DNA of 64,000 nucleotides from CAVVMA01 sp963788205 (GCA_963788205.1 CAWBGG010000002.1:124001-188000), one strand, 5' to 3'. Positions 28,488 through 37,559 are shown, numbered from the stretch's first letter. Made by a program: numbers and translations. The notes: a model not told the origin generated them from the letters alone.

Positions 28488-30308
28488 ATGAAGATCATGG
28501 GTTTTGCGAGAAGGGCGTCAGCGCTCGGACTTTCTATCGCGATCGCAGCGGCAATCGTCCTTCCAGTCTTGGTTGGTTCGACCGCCTCCGCCCTCCCCAC
28601 GACCTTTTACGACGAGTCCTTCGTCAACTATTTCAGCAACGCGCACGTTGCGGGCGTGGGTAACAGCACGAATATCTACATCACCGATCCGATCGAGAAC
28701 CCGGTACTAAGCGAGACCGAAGAAATCTGCGCGATGATCTACGTGTTCGACACGCGCGAGGGCTTGCAGGAGTGCTGCGGATGCCCGGTGACCAGCGACG
28801 GCCTGTTGACCCTCAACATCACCAGTGAGCTGACCGCGAATCCGCGCTCACTGACGGGCGAATCGATCTTTTACGACGGCGTGATCCGATTGCTCTCTGC
28901 GGCGAGCAATGCGACCACGACTCCGAGCGGCGCGCCCGACGACACTTCGATCAGCTACCTGCGGAGCGGTGTCGGATGCGACCACGGCAGCGGTCTGTGC
29001 TGCGATCCGACCGGCGGAACAGCCTTCCCGAGCACGAGCACGACTCCCAACTTGAGCTTGATTCCAACACTGCGTGCCTGGGCCGATCACGCTCAGAGTA
29101 CAGCCACGACCAATACCGCCTTCAGCGAAGTGCCGATTACTGGTGATACCGTTGGGAGCGACGCCGACAACCTGGCTTTGCTGTGCGGCGCTGGGATTAC
29201 CCAGGGCACTTTCAACGGTTTCTGCGTCTGCTCGCAGCAAGGCCCGACTCCAACTCCATCCCCGACCCCGACCGCATCGCCGACGCCGAGTCCGACCCCA
29301 ACGCCTTCGCCAACTCCGACCCCGACGCACACGCCGAGCCCAACCCCGACGCCGACGCCAACACCAACCCCAACACCGACGCCTAGCCCGACGCCGACAC
29401 CGACGCCGACCCCAACTCCGACGCCGACCCCAACCCCGACGCCGACGCCAACACCGACGCCGACGCCCACGCCGTCGCCGATCCCAACACCACCCGCCTC
29501 AGTCATAACCTCCAGCAACGCGGATACGACCGACGATGGACACACGTCAGTAACGGGAACGCTTCCCGACAACGTGCAGGAGGGCAACTTCCTGATCGCT
29601 TCGATCATGATCGAGACGGCTCAAAACGCCAACTGCACCAGCACCATTGGCGTTCCGTACGCGTGCTGCACCACTGGGATAGCGGGAACGGGCACCTGCC
29701 TGAACGCGGCTTCGGCCACTATCACTACTCCAACGGGGAAGAACGGCGAGAACTGGACCCAAATTGGTTCGTTCACGACCTCTGGCAGCGACTTCCAGAT
29801 GGCGCTATACGGGCGCTTCGTAGCATTCAACGGCACTTGCACAGCTTCGGGAACCCCCGCAGCTTGTTGCACTGGACCGGGCACGGGGTACTGCGTGGGT
29901 ACAGGCATCGACACCAGTTCGGACCAGTATGCCTGGGGTTTCAGCAGCAATACCTACATTGGCCAGGTTGGCATAACGCTCTACAACGGCATCGGCGCAA
30001 CGCCGGTCGAGAACGTGGGGTCTACCGGAGCTCCTTCGTCGAGCGCGACTATCAACGAGCCGGCCGTGACGGTGACGAAAGCCAACAGTTTGGGCGTGAT
30101 CTACACCGGAATTGTGGGCAATAATAGCATTGTCGTTCCGCCATCCGGCTTCTCGCTGGTGTACGACCACTCGATTGCAAGCTCGGGTCCCGACAACTCC
30201 AACTGGGTTTTGCCGGACATCTCGAGCAATCTGCTGGCGAACTCTGCGACGGCCGCCAACTCTGGCGACAACGTCGGCTTCCAGCTCTCCTTGTCGCCGC
30301 TGCCCTGA
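28488..30308 (+). CDS. Secreted SSQAD-family protein B (tandem copy of A, shorter PT linker)
   Basis: A 606-residue paralogue of the 25799 product, with the same signal peptide, N-terminal Cys domain (~37-250) and C-terminal SSQAD module (~337-606). The PT linker is only ~84 residues (252-335) and contains some Ser and one His. Differences from A are concentrated in the signal peptide end, the linker, and the Cys loops (for example TGPGTGYC against NGPGTGPTC). The rest is nearly unchanged, indicating a recent duplication that included the leader. Two strong hairpins follow the stop, the second with a T-tract. Confidence 0.85.
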   Translation: MKIMGFARRASALGLSIAIAAAIVLPVLVGSTASALPTTFYDESFVNYFSNAHVAGVGNSTNIYITDPIENPVLSETEEICAMIYVFDTREGLQECCGCPVTSDGLLTLNITSELTANPRSLTGESIFYDGVIRLLSAASNATTTPSGAPDDTSISYLRSGVGCDHGSGLCCDPTGGTAFPSTSTTPNLSLIPTLRAWADHAQSTATTNTAFSEVPITGDTVGSDADNLALLCGAGITQGTFNGFCVCSQQGPTPTPSPTPTASPTPSPTPTPSPTPTPTHTPSPTPTPTPTPTPTPTPSPTPTPTPTPTPTPTPTPTPTPTPTPTPTPSPIPTPPASVITSSNADTTDDGHTSVTGTLPDNVQEGNFLIASIMIETAQNANCTSTIGVPYACCTTGIAGTGTCLNAASATITTPTGKNGENWTQIGSFTTSGSDFQMALYGRFVAFNGTCTASGTPAACCTGPGTGYCVGTGIDTSSDQYAWGFSSNTYIGQVGITLYNGIGATPVENVGSTGAPSSSATINEPAVTVTKANSLGVIYTGIVGNNSIVVPPSGFSLVYDHSIASSGPDNSNWVLPDISSNLLANSATAANSGDNVGFQLSLSPLP

Positions 30309-30327
30309 GGTCTGGAGTTCAAACCGC

Positions 30328-30363
30328 GTGGTGAGCGCGATCGAAGGCTGACGCGCTCACCAC
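30328..30363 (+). terminator. 12-bp stem after SSQAD gene B
   Basis: GTGGTGAGCGCG and CGCGCTCACCAC pair perfectly around a 12-base loop, 19 bp after the stop codon. No T-tract follows; it precedes the intrinsic terminator at 30368. Confidence 0.55.
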
Positions 30364-30367
30364 CTGC

Positions 30368-30414
30368 AAACGCCCGGCGCTGGTCTGAATCAAGGGCACA
30401 CGCCGGGCGTTTTT
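30368..30414 (+). terminator. Rho-independent terminator of SSQAD gene B
   Basis: Left arm AAACGCCCGGCG and right arm CGCCGGGCGTTT form a perfect 12-bp stem ending in TTTTT (30410-30414). This is the clearest intrinsic terminator in the window. Confidence 0.8.
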
Positions 30415-31108
30415 CTGGCGACCACGCCAAAAGTTCTGCGCGATGTCTCTGCTCGATCCGTGCTCACGGAAGCGGCCCGAGCGAACGCGAACGAGTTTGA
30501 ATTATCGGAGCAGCTAGGTCGTCCATTGGACGATCCGGAAAAGTTATTAGATGATCCGGAAAAATTCCGGGGCGCGCTACCGAGCGGGACGTTTGGGGCG
30601 CCGGCGGGTCGGGCTGCCAACGACCATCCGGCGCATGGGATTGGGCCGCGGGGGTTTGAGGGCCTGTTGGTTCAGGGGTTCTTCTGAACCCGTGGCCGAA
30701 TCTATGATGGGTGGCTGAGAGATCGTTCGTACCGGGCACGACGATACACCGCTTCAGCCTGCATGAAAGCCGCCTTCCTTGCTTGATCCTCTTCAGTTCC
30801 AGGCTCAAACGACGCGGCGGGCACCGCACGAGATCGTTTGTTGGATGACACGCTACCGCCGCCTTTCGTGTGTCTCCATATGGCACGCTTGAACCAGAGT
30901 GTGCGCGCCTGCAACGGCGAGCACAGCGCGCCGCTCTTTCGGTTGGAGGCAGCCCGGCGTTTCTAGCCCTGCTTTGACTATCAATCGGTAGGATTTTGCT
31001 TCTTCTTGTAAGCTTGACCCGCTCGGATTCGGCCCAGCCTGTCCTTTGGCCTGCGGCTTGCTCTTCTTACCCGTCAGGCGATCAGTTGACGCCGGGTAGG
31101 AGAATGAA
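30415..31108. other. Gene-poor interval before SSQAD gene C
   Basis: Nothing certain is encoded. A plus-strand frame near 30460-30560 contains an in-frame duplication LDDPEKLLDDPEKF from a DNA repeat (GATCCGGAAAAGTTATTA / GATGATCCGGAAAAATT) but has no credible start. A small minus-strand frame is listed separately. Confidence 0.4.
30702..30851 (-). CDS. Possible small protein, unknown
   Basis: A 49-residue frame from GTG 30851, with AAAGGCGG upstream. The product reads naturally (SFEPGTEEDQARKAAFMQAEAVYRRARYERSL, shown as two joined helical stretches) and is less arginine-stuttered than antisense frames nearby. The frame is open to 30914. No family is recognised. Existence is uncertain. Confidence 0.25.
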   Translation of the reverse strand: MSSNKRSRAVPAASFEPGTEEDQARKAAFMQAEAVYRRARYERSLSHPS

Positions 31109-31906
31109 GTGAGAATCTACAACATTCGCAGAGGGGCAAAAGCCGTTGCGATCCTTCCCGCGCTTCTGATCGTAGTCATTTTCGCAGCGACGGCGCACGC
31201 GCAATCAATAACCACGGTGGTCGGTTCATCGCAGGCTGATACCGGCCCCGGTGGGCAGTCCTACCTGACAATGACCCTGCCGAACGGCGTGGCTACAGGG
31301 CAGCTCCTTCTGGCCGTCGTAGTGAGCCAGCAGCCCGCAGGTTGGAGTCCGCTCTCGCTGCCGTGGGCAGCCATTTACCCTCCAGCCGGCTGGACCCAGA
31401 CCGCGCTTTCGCCCCGGACCTGTGGCGGCTATCCGAGCGCAAATCTCGGCATAGCAATATCGATCGGCTGGCGGATTGCCCAGGAGGGCGATACGGCGGG
31501 GAAGCAGTACTGGTGGGGATTCGCGAACGGCCCGTATTTCACGCCGTTTCCTAGTACCGGCGCCATCGTGAGTATAGCTAACGCAAGCGCCACCGCGCCG
31601 GTTCAGCAGATAGTCATGAGTTGCACGAATGACGGTACCGGCCTGGTTGCCCAAGCCCTGAATACCCTGCAGAACAACACGCTCGAGATCCTGCCATACA
31701 CGATAACCGGCGATGATTTTATCTCGGCCCCTTCGGGAGTCTCGGAGCTTTTTCAGCATCCAATCCCCGGCGTGGGACCCAACCTCGCCATCGATTACAT
31801 GACAGTCCCGAACGCCCAGACCAACACCGGCAATTTGACCGCGACCGCCAGCACGGCTGGTGAAGGCTTCGGCTATCAGATCAGCATAGCCCCGGCGGCA
31901 CAATGA
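31109..31906 (+). CDS. Secreted SSQAD-family protein C
   Basis: A 265-residue minimal form: signal peptide (AVAILPALLIVVIFAATAHA) followed directly by the SSQAD module with no PT linker and no CC loops. The module shows GSSQADTGPGGQSYLTMTLP, IYPPAGWTQ, SIGWRIAQEGDTAGKQYWWGF, NNTLEILPYTITGDDF, FQHPIPGVGP and GYQISIAP. The start is GTG 31109, with TAGGAG upstream. The stop TGA overlaps an ATG at 31903, close to the next paralogue, so the two are probably co-transcribed. Confidence 0.85.
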   Translation: MRIYNIRRGAKAVAILPALLIVVIFAATAHAQSITTVVGSSQADTGPGGQSYLTMTLPNGVATGQLLLAVVVSQQPAGWSPLSLPWAAIYPPAGWTQTALSPRTCGGYPSANLGIAISIGWRIAQEGDTAGKQYWWGFANGPYFTPFPSTGAIVSIANASATAPVQQIVMSCTNDGTGLVAQALNTLQNNTLEILPYTITGDDFISAPSGVSELFQHPIPGVGPNLAIDYMTVPNAQTNTGNLTATASTAGEGFGYQISIAPAAQ

Positions 31907-31977
31907 TCCACCAGCGATTCCTGTTCCTGAGGGAGCACAACGTGAAGTCGCGGGATAAGGGCGTGTCGGAGGTTCAA

Positions 31978-32844
31978 GTGAGAAGCCGCAGGATTCGTGG
32001 AACAGCAGGGGTTGCAACCGTTTTTGCATTTGTAGCCGCGGTCGGTTTCGCAACCGCTGCCGCGGCGCAGTCCAACGCACCGCAGATTGCCGGTTCATCG
32101 CAGGCGGATAGTGGATCTGACGGGCAGCCCTTCCTGACCATGGTACTTCCCAACGGAGTGAGCGCGGGCCAACTCTTGCTGGCTACGGTGGCGATTCAGG
32201 GTGCGAATTCCTCGGCCAACCCGTGGGCAACGATCGACATTCCATGGGGATGGAATGAAATCGGGTCCTCCTCACAGACTTGCGGTAGCGACCTGGCGAT
32301 GTCGGTGGCGTGGAGAATTGCCCAGTCCAGCGACTCAGCGGGTACTGAGTTCACATGGGGATTCATCAGCGGGGGCTTTCTCACTCCGCTGCTCGCGAGC
32401 GGCTCCATCATCAGTGTTGAAGGTGTCAACACCACGTCGCCAATCGACGCGAGCAGTATGCTTTGCACGACGCAGAGCAAGCAGCAGACCGCGCCGGCGG
32501 TTACCACCGTGCACAGCGACGACCTGAACATATTGGTATACGGGATAACCGGGAACAACTTCATGTCGGAGCCGGCAGGCTACTCGCAGCTTTTTCAGCA
32601 TCTGGTGGTGGAACTGGGACCCGATATAACCAACGACTACCTGGTGATTCCCGGGGCCGGCACAAATACCGGCGCCCGGATCTCGACCGCCAGCGAAGCC
32701 GGCGATGGCATTGGTTACCAGATCAGTCTGGCTCCCAGCGGTTCGGCGACCAACGAAGCGACCAAGAGTGAATCGACGGTTCTGAAAGCAGCGGTGCCCC
32801 CCGATACCCTGAAGAAGCGGCACCCCAAGCACCCGGCGCAGTAA
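31978..32844 (+). CDS. Secreted SSQAD-family protein D
   Basis: A 288-residue protein. The start GTG 31978 has GGAGG five bases upstream and is followed by a normal signal peptide (VATVFAFVAAVGFATAAAAQ). The longer frame from ATG 31903 would place 25 charged residues before it. The mature protein is one SSQAD module (GSSQADSGSDGQPFLTMVLP, IDIPWGWNEIG, SVAWRIAQSSDSAGTEFTWGF, LNILVYGITGNNF, GYSQLFQHL, GYQISLAP) with a basic tail ending KKRHPKHPAQ. The basic tail is unique in the family and might bind polyanionic surface polymers (inference). Confidence 0.85.
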   Translation: MRSRRIRGTAGVATVFAFVAAVGFATAAAAQSNAPQIAGSSQADSGSDGQPFLTMVLPNGVSAGQLLLATVAIQGANSSANPWATIDIPWGWNEIGSSSQTCGSDLAMSVAWRIAQSSDSAGTEFTWGFISGGFLTPLLASGSIISVEGVNTTSPIDASSMLCTTQSKQQTAPAVTTVHSDDLNILVYGITGNNFMSEPAGYSQLFQHLVVELGPDITNDYLVIPGAGTNTGARISTASEAGDGIGYQISLAPSGSATNEATKSESTVLKAAVPPDTLKKRHPKHPAQ

Positions 32845-32959
32845 CGCGCCTGCCGATAAGCGGACCCATCGGAAAGCGTCCGCATTCGGGGCGGCTTCCG
32901 CGCGATCGGTCCCTCCGCGATTCTGCCCAACCGCCACCGCCGAACTGTCAACTCCCGCC

Positions 32960-33994
32960 TCAGGGCAGGGACGGCGACAGGCCGAGCTGATAGCCCAGAT
33001 TGTCTCCGGCCGAGACCGCAGTGGAGCTCAGGTTCCCAGTGGGTGTTCCCGAGGTGAGTAGGGTTGTGCTCGAGGCGTTGGCGATGTCCGGCCCGGTGCC
33101 GCTGATGTTGTGCTGGTATATGTTGAAGTATCCGCCCAATTGCGTCAGGAGGTTGTCGCCCACGATTCCGAGCACCAACATTCCCAGCGTGTTGTTCTCG
33201 ATCGTGGTGATCGACGGCGCCGCCAAGGTGGTTGAGTTGAGGGTGCACATCGCGGAGTCGCTCTGGATCGGCGTGGCCGGTTCTACACTAGCGATACTGG
33301 TGATGCCTCCCGAGGCGAGGAACGGTGAGTTCGGACAGCTTCCGGTCCCCGCTCCGGTACAGCATGCGTAGGGTATGCCGAAGGCCGTGCAGGCACTGGA
33401 ATCAGCAGGCTGTCCGGCGCCTACGAACCCCCAAGTGAAGCCGGTAGCCTCGGTGTCCCCGGGTTGGGCGATTCGATAGGCGAGCGACATCAAGAGATTG
33501 TCGCCGCAGTGATCGTGACGGATTTCAGTCCAGCCTGAGGGCACTTCGATGCTGCCGAAAGAGGCGTTCTGGCAGGTTCCGGTACCGCTGCCCGTGCAGC
33601 AGGCGAACGGCGCACCCGCCTTGGTGCAGGATGAATTCGAAGCGGTCTGGACGGCCACGGTTGCCAGCAGAAACTGTTGGCTTATCACCTCGTTTGGCAG
33701 GGTGAGGGTGAGGGAGTAGCTTCCACCCGAAGTCGTGTCCGCCTGCGATGAAGTAACGACTTCAGGAATCACCGTGGGCGTCGGAGTCGGCGTGGGCGTC
33801 GGAGTTGGTGTGGGCGTCGGAGTTGGCGAAGGGGTCGGGGTCGGCGTGGGCGTCGGACGCGGCGATGGTGTTGCAGTTGGAATCGGAGCCGGGGTTGGTG
33901 CGGGAGCGGCGGCCGGAAATGGATCGCAGCCAGCCAGTAAGCAAATCGCGACCGCGGTCCCCAGGACAGCGAGCAGCGCTGTGTTCTCCCGCAT
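32960..33994 (-). CDS. SSQAD-family lipoprotein E
   Basis: A 344-residue predicted lipoprotein: MRENTALLAV ... ICLLAGC with lipobox Cys23, then a PT linker (~31-75) and one SSQAD module (~79-344). The module has both Cys loops (PFACCTGSGTGTC and PYACCTGAGTGSC) and the family core IEVPSGWTEI, CGDNLLMSLAYRIAQPGDTEA and GYQLGLSPSLP. Start 33994 is preferred because it begins the signal peptide; the frame is open to 34054. It converges with gene D. The lipid anchor suggests that at least one family member is held on a membrane. Confidence 0.85.
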   Translation of the reverse strand: MRENTALLAVLGTAVAICLLAGCDPFPAAAPAPTPAPIPTATPSPRPTPTPTPTPSPTPTPTPTPTPTPTPTPTVIPEVVTSSQADTTSGGSYSLTLTLPNEVISQQFLLATVAVQTASNSSCTKAGAPFACCTGSGTGTCQNASFGSIEVPSGWTEIRHDHCGDNLLMSLAYRIAQPGDTEATGFTWGFVGAGQPADSSACTAFGIPYACCTGAGTGSCPNSPFLASGGITSIASVEPATPIQSDSAMCTLNSTTLAAPSITTIENNTLGMLVLGIVGDNLLTQLGGYFNIYQHNISGTGPDIANASSTTLLTSGTPTGNLSSTAVSAGDNLGYQLGLSPSLP

Positions 33995-34301
33995 TAGGCC
34001 ACCGAAGAAATAACTCCTGTGAAGGTTCCTCGTCTCATGCACGCCCTTGCACATTGGAATGGACTACGACTGAAGCGCCTCGGCCGATTCTCAAACGACC
34101 GCTTCGCCTGACCGGGACTCCGGTTGTAGCCATTGTAACTTTCCGGGTCAACAGCAACGCCTAAAGCATGCGCTCCTCGCGCACGTGGCCCCGTCAGGGG
34201 CCGAACATAAGGTCCTGACTGATTGCGAATCGGAAGTTGCAGCCCCGACTTACTGGCCTACGATCGCCGGCGGCGGCGCGATCGCGGGTGCGGGCGGAAA
34301 G

Positions 34302-34335
34302 GAGCACCCGTGAGACTCGCGTCTCACGGGTGCTC
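34302..34335 (-). terminator. Perfect 15-bp hairpin after SSQAD gene F
   Basis: GAGCACCCGTGAGAC, loop TCGC, GTCTCACGGGTGCTC, located 32 bp past the stop of the leftward gene ending at 34367. It shares its GAGAC/GTCTC core with hairpins near 28.0 and 28.2 kb. No T-tract is visible. Confidence 0.6.
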
Positions 34336-34366
34336 GGCGTTTGCGGCAGGATGCCGGCCTCCGCAC

Positions 34367-36061
34367 TCAGGGCAGCGGTGGCGACAGGCCAAGTTGGTAC
34401 CCGATGTTGTCTCCGGCGTTGGTCGCGGTCGAGGTCTGATCGCCGCTCGCTGTGCCCGAGGTCGGGATCAGGTCGCTGGAGAAGTTCCCGAAGTCGGGCC
34501 CGCTGCCAGCGATGTTGTGCTGGCAGATCTCCGAGTATCCGCTCGGCGCCCTGAGGAAGTTACTGCCCGTGATTCCGTACACCACCAGAACCAGGCTGTT
34601 GTCCTCCGTGGTCGTGATCGAGGGCGCAGTCAACGTCACACTGTCGTCCGTGCACTGGAACGAGTTGTCCTCGACCGGCGTGGTGGTATCCACGTTGGAC
34701 AATTCCGTCACACCTCCAGAGGCCAGGAACGGCGTGTATGGACACGTACCGGTCGCATTCCCGGTGCAGCAGGCATAAGGGGTGCCGTAGTCGGTGCAGA
34801 GGCTGGAATCGGCCGGCTGCCCCGCGCCGATGAAACTCCACGTGAACTGGGAGACCCCGCTGTCCCCTGGCTGGGCGATTCGATAGGCGATCGACATGGT
34901 CAGATCGCTGCCGCACGTATCGTGCCGGATTTCGGTCCATCCCGCCGGCACTTCGATAGTGCCAGCCGACGCGTCCTGGCAGGTACCGGTTCCCGTCCCC
35001 GCGCAGCACGCATAAGGAGCGCCGTAGCCGGCGCAATCGGAGTTCGAAGCCGTCTGCAGCGCAACCGTGGCCAGCAGGAAGTTCCCCTCAGCCACGTTGT
35101 TCGGCAGCGTCAGAGTCACCGACTGGTCGCTGTCTGAAGTAGTGTCGGCTTGAGTTGAGGTGACGACTTTCGGACCCGGCTGTGCAGTCGGCGTGGCCGA
35201 CGGCGTCGGACTCGCAGTAGGTGTGGGCGTGGCCGTGGGCGTCGGGGTCGGCGTAGGCGTGGGCGAAGCCGTCGGCGAAGGCGAAGCTGTCGGTGTCGGC
35301 GAAGGCGAAGCTGTCGGCGTGGGTGAAGGCGAAGCCGTCGGCGTGGGTGAAGGCGAAGCCGTCGGTGTCGGCGAAGGCGAAGCCGTCGGCGTGGGTGAGG
35401 GCGAAGCCGTCGGCGTAGGCGAGGGCGAGGCTGTTGGCGTAGGCGAAGGCGAAGCCGTCGGTGTCGGTGAAGGCGAAGCCGTCGGCGAGGGCGAAGGGGA
35501 AGCCGTCGGCGTTGGCTTCGGGGTTGCCGTAGGCGACGGTGAAGGTGACGGCGTGGGTGTCGGAGTCGGTTTCGCCGTCGGAGTTGGAGTCGGCGTCGCC
35601 GTAGGTCTCGGCGTTGGCGTCGGAGTCGGATCCGCCGTGGGGGTCGGTTTCGGGCTCGCTGTCGGGCACGGTGTCTGTGTCGGCTTCGGGGTCGAGGTCG
35701 GACAGGGGCTCGACGTCGGTCTCTGCGTCGGGCACGCCGTCTGCGTCGGTTTCTGGGTCGGGCAGGGTGTTGAAGTCGGCTTCGGCGTCGAGGTCGGGCA
35801 TGGAGTCGCCGTCGGCTTCTGTGTCGGACGCGGCACAGGCGTCGGGCAAGGCGTCGGAGTCGGCGACGAGCAAGAGCCGCCGCCCCACCCCCACCACTGC
35901 GTGTTGCTGTCACACGCCGGCGTCGGGGTCGGAGTCGGGCAATAGTTGCCGCCCTGGTTGGCTTGCACTCGCGCCGGCAGCGCGGCCGCCAGCACAAGCG
36001 CGGCCGCGGCGATCAGAACAATCCGGATACGGCTGGGTGACTCAACAGCGCGAAACTTCAT
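34367..36061 (-). CDS. Secreted SSQAD-family protein F with Cys-containing PT linker
   Basis: A 564-residue exported protein. Start ATG 36061 has GGGGAGAG upstream; the frame is open to 36253. The signal peptide core is IVLIAAAALVLAAALPARVQA. Residues ~40-295 are an unusual linker: first Pro/Thr/Lys-rich with Cys about every 11-12 residues (repeated PCPT, ACPT), then ASPSPTPT units repeated about eight times, then plain PT. The SSQAD module (~299-564) has both CC loops and the core IEVPAGWTEIRHDTCGSDLT, NSLVLVVYGITGSNF and GYQLGLSPPLP. It is closest to E. Regularly spaced Cys in an extended linker could cross-link chains. Confidence 0.85.
   Translation of the reverse strand: MKFRAVESPSRIRIVLIAAAALVLAAALPARVQANQGGNYCPTPTPTPACDSNTQWWGWGGGSCSSPTPTPCPTPVPRPTQKPTATPCPTSTPKPTSTPCPTQKPTQTACPTQRPTSSPCPTSTPKPTQTPCPTASPKPTPTADPTPTPTPRPTATPTPTPTAKPTPTPTPSPSPSPTATPKPTPTASPSPSPTASPSPTPTASPSPTPTASPSPTPTASPSPTPTASPSPTPTASPSPTPTASPSPTPTASPSPTPTASPSPTASPTPTPTPTPTATPTPTASPTPSATPTAQPGPKVVTSTQADTTSDSDQSVTLTLPNNVAEGNFLLATVALQTASNSDCAGYGAPYACCAGTGTGTCQDASAGTIEVPAGWTEIRHDTCGSDLTMSIAYRIAQPGDSGVSQFTWSFIGAGQPADSSLCTDYGTPYACCTGNATGTCPYTPFLASGGVTELSNVDTTTPVEDNSFQCTDDSVTLTAPSITTTEDNSLVLVVYGITGSNFLRAPSGYSEICQHNIAGSGPDFGNFSSDLIPTSGTASGDQTSTATNAGDNIGYQLGLSPPLP
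35180..35935 (-). repeat. PT-linker minisatellite of SSQAD gene F
   Basis: The part at about 35265-35500 is a 24-bp minisatellite encoding ASPSPTPT, about eight near-identical units. The part at about 35500-35935 is a more degenerate array with PCPT codons. It produces long spurious frames on the opposite strand. Confidence 0.8.
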
Positions 36062-37156
36062 GGACTCTCCCCGGGGATGTTGATTGCGCGACGAAATGGT
36101 TTCGGCAGACGGGGAACCGGCGCCCGAGTGTTGGTGGCGTGCGTCCGATACGATGCTGCTGATACGGCGGATGGTGCGTCTGTCCGAATCCAAGTGGCTC
36201 TCTCCTAAAAGGCGAGTTTTACGCCTGTCAGCTTTATCCGATGGCCGCACCATTCAAGTCAAGTATAGTTGTGGGTGTACTTAGTAACAGATAGTTATAT
36301 TTGTCAGCTATAGCTATTAGCAGTCTTTACTAACAAGTTGTCAGCTTTGCTCAGGCCGGCCGCTGAGTGCATTTAACCCCGCAAACACAAGGTATTCCGC
36401 CAGGCGCGGCCAACCCCGATTCGGCCGCAGCTTCAGCTGCCTGGCGTTGGGTTGGGGCCCGACGGTAAAAGCGATCAGTAAATGAATTCTCCGCGCTCAG
36501 GAGGTTGAGGGCAGGGCGCGTCAACGGCTGGCGCAGGCGGCGCCTCGAACACTATCGCCGGGTTCGGAATTGTGGGTAGTTCCGACGGAACCTTATCCGA
36601 CGGTCTGTCGGACGTTACCGGTGAGGCAAACCAGAACACTGGCATCGAGATAGCGGAAACACCTGAACCGGCGGCGGGTACCGATGGTACCCTTCACGGC
36701 GACCATGCCGAGCGACGAGACCGGCGACAACGTCGGTCAGGTGATCAGCATCTTCCCGCAACTGAATCTTTTCGCGAGCACCGCGAACTCGGCGCCGCTT
36801 TCGAAGAAGCGCTCCTGTGGTTTCATTGGATCCTACTTCAGCGTGAACTCGCCTAGGTCCATCGATTTCGCCATCGTTTTGCCTCTCGCAGCTAAGGGTT
36901 TGTTCGCCCATTAGCCCCGGGCGTACCCGCCCGGCTTATCAGTGGATCAATGATCCGGAGTCGCGCCTCGTTTGGCAGGCGCGAGAATGGGGTGAACGAA
37001 TTGTTCACATCGATTGAACGCCTCAACAGCGAGAGCGGTGGTTCTTGTCACACCGGACCGGAGGGCGCATGGGGCCTGTGTCCCGACCAAACCGCGAACC
37101 ATCAGTCGGCGGGCTTTTGTCCGACTCGCCGGTAATCTGGCCTGACAAGAACCAAC
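36062..37156. other. Long gene-poor region upstream of SSQAD gene F
   Basis: About 1.1 kb with no convincing gene. The stretch 36240-36350 is markedly AT-richer than its surroundings and contains the putative promoter of gene F. Short frames at 36570-36915 on both strands are interrupted by stops and match nothing I recognise; they may be gene remnants. Confidence 0.4.
36233..36262 (-). promoter_or_regulatory. Putative promoter of SSQAD gene F
   Basis: Minus-strand TTGACT (36262-36257) and GATAAA (36238-36233) are separated by 18 bp. A GGCG-TAAAACT-CGCC hairpin follows in the leader (around 36208-36222). Confidence 0.4.
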
Positions 37157-37529
37157 GTGGCTAACACCGAGATTATGGCGACACTGGAACAAATACGTTC
37201 GGCGAAGAACGTAGTCGAAAGCCATTGCCTGGAGGAAAACCTTCCCCAGACCGCTTCCTTGCTGCTTGATGACGCATATGACGCGCTCGACAAAATTGAG
37301 AACAAGCTCATCCTGCAAGAACGTCCAGGTGTGGATCGATTCGATCGCGGCCGACGCGGACGTGCTCAGGAATTTCGCCAGCCAAATTCAGACTGCGATA
37401 GGGAGCCTCCGCGATGTTCCGGACGCTTTAAGGGGCGCTGCCACGGCCCTTGGAGCGCTTGGTTCAGTGATGTCGAAGGCCATGCGCGCCGGCCTGGTTT
37501 CGTCGGGTTCGAGGCCTTCGCGAGCGTGA
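37157..37529 (+). pseudogene. Frame-split small helical protein gene, unknown family
   Basis: From GTG 37157 (or ATG 37175) the frame gives a plausible acidic helical stretch: ATLEQIRSAKNVVESHCLEE, then LLLDDAYDALDKIENKL. After about 37318 that frame turns into arginine-rich nonsense. The frame one base over continues sensibly from the same point: VQVWIDSIAADADVLRNFAS, then DALRGAATALGALGSVM, to a TGA at 37527. The simplest reading is one ~120-residue protein with a single-base indel near 37315-37320. Two overlapping genes or a sequencing error are alternatives. The C-terminal part resembles pore-former or chaperone-like amphipathic helices only in a general way. It precedes the FAD-oxidoreductase cluster. 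Confidence 0.35.
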
Positions 37530-37559
37530 CAGATTGGAGAAGTCATCACAGGGTATTCG

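Noticed and set aside
30460..30687. Plus-strand 75-codon frame with LDDPEK duplication
   Set aside because: No ribosome site and Gly/Pro/Arg-rich tail; it follows an intrinsic terminator. The internal repeat is noted, but the frame is not called a gene.
35160..35945. Plus-strand frame rich in GVGEGEAV
   Set aside because: Antisense of the ASPSPTPT minisatellite of SSQAD gene F.
36572..36914. Short frames on both strands
   Set aside because: Mutually overlapping, interrupted, and with no family resemblance; at most remnants.
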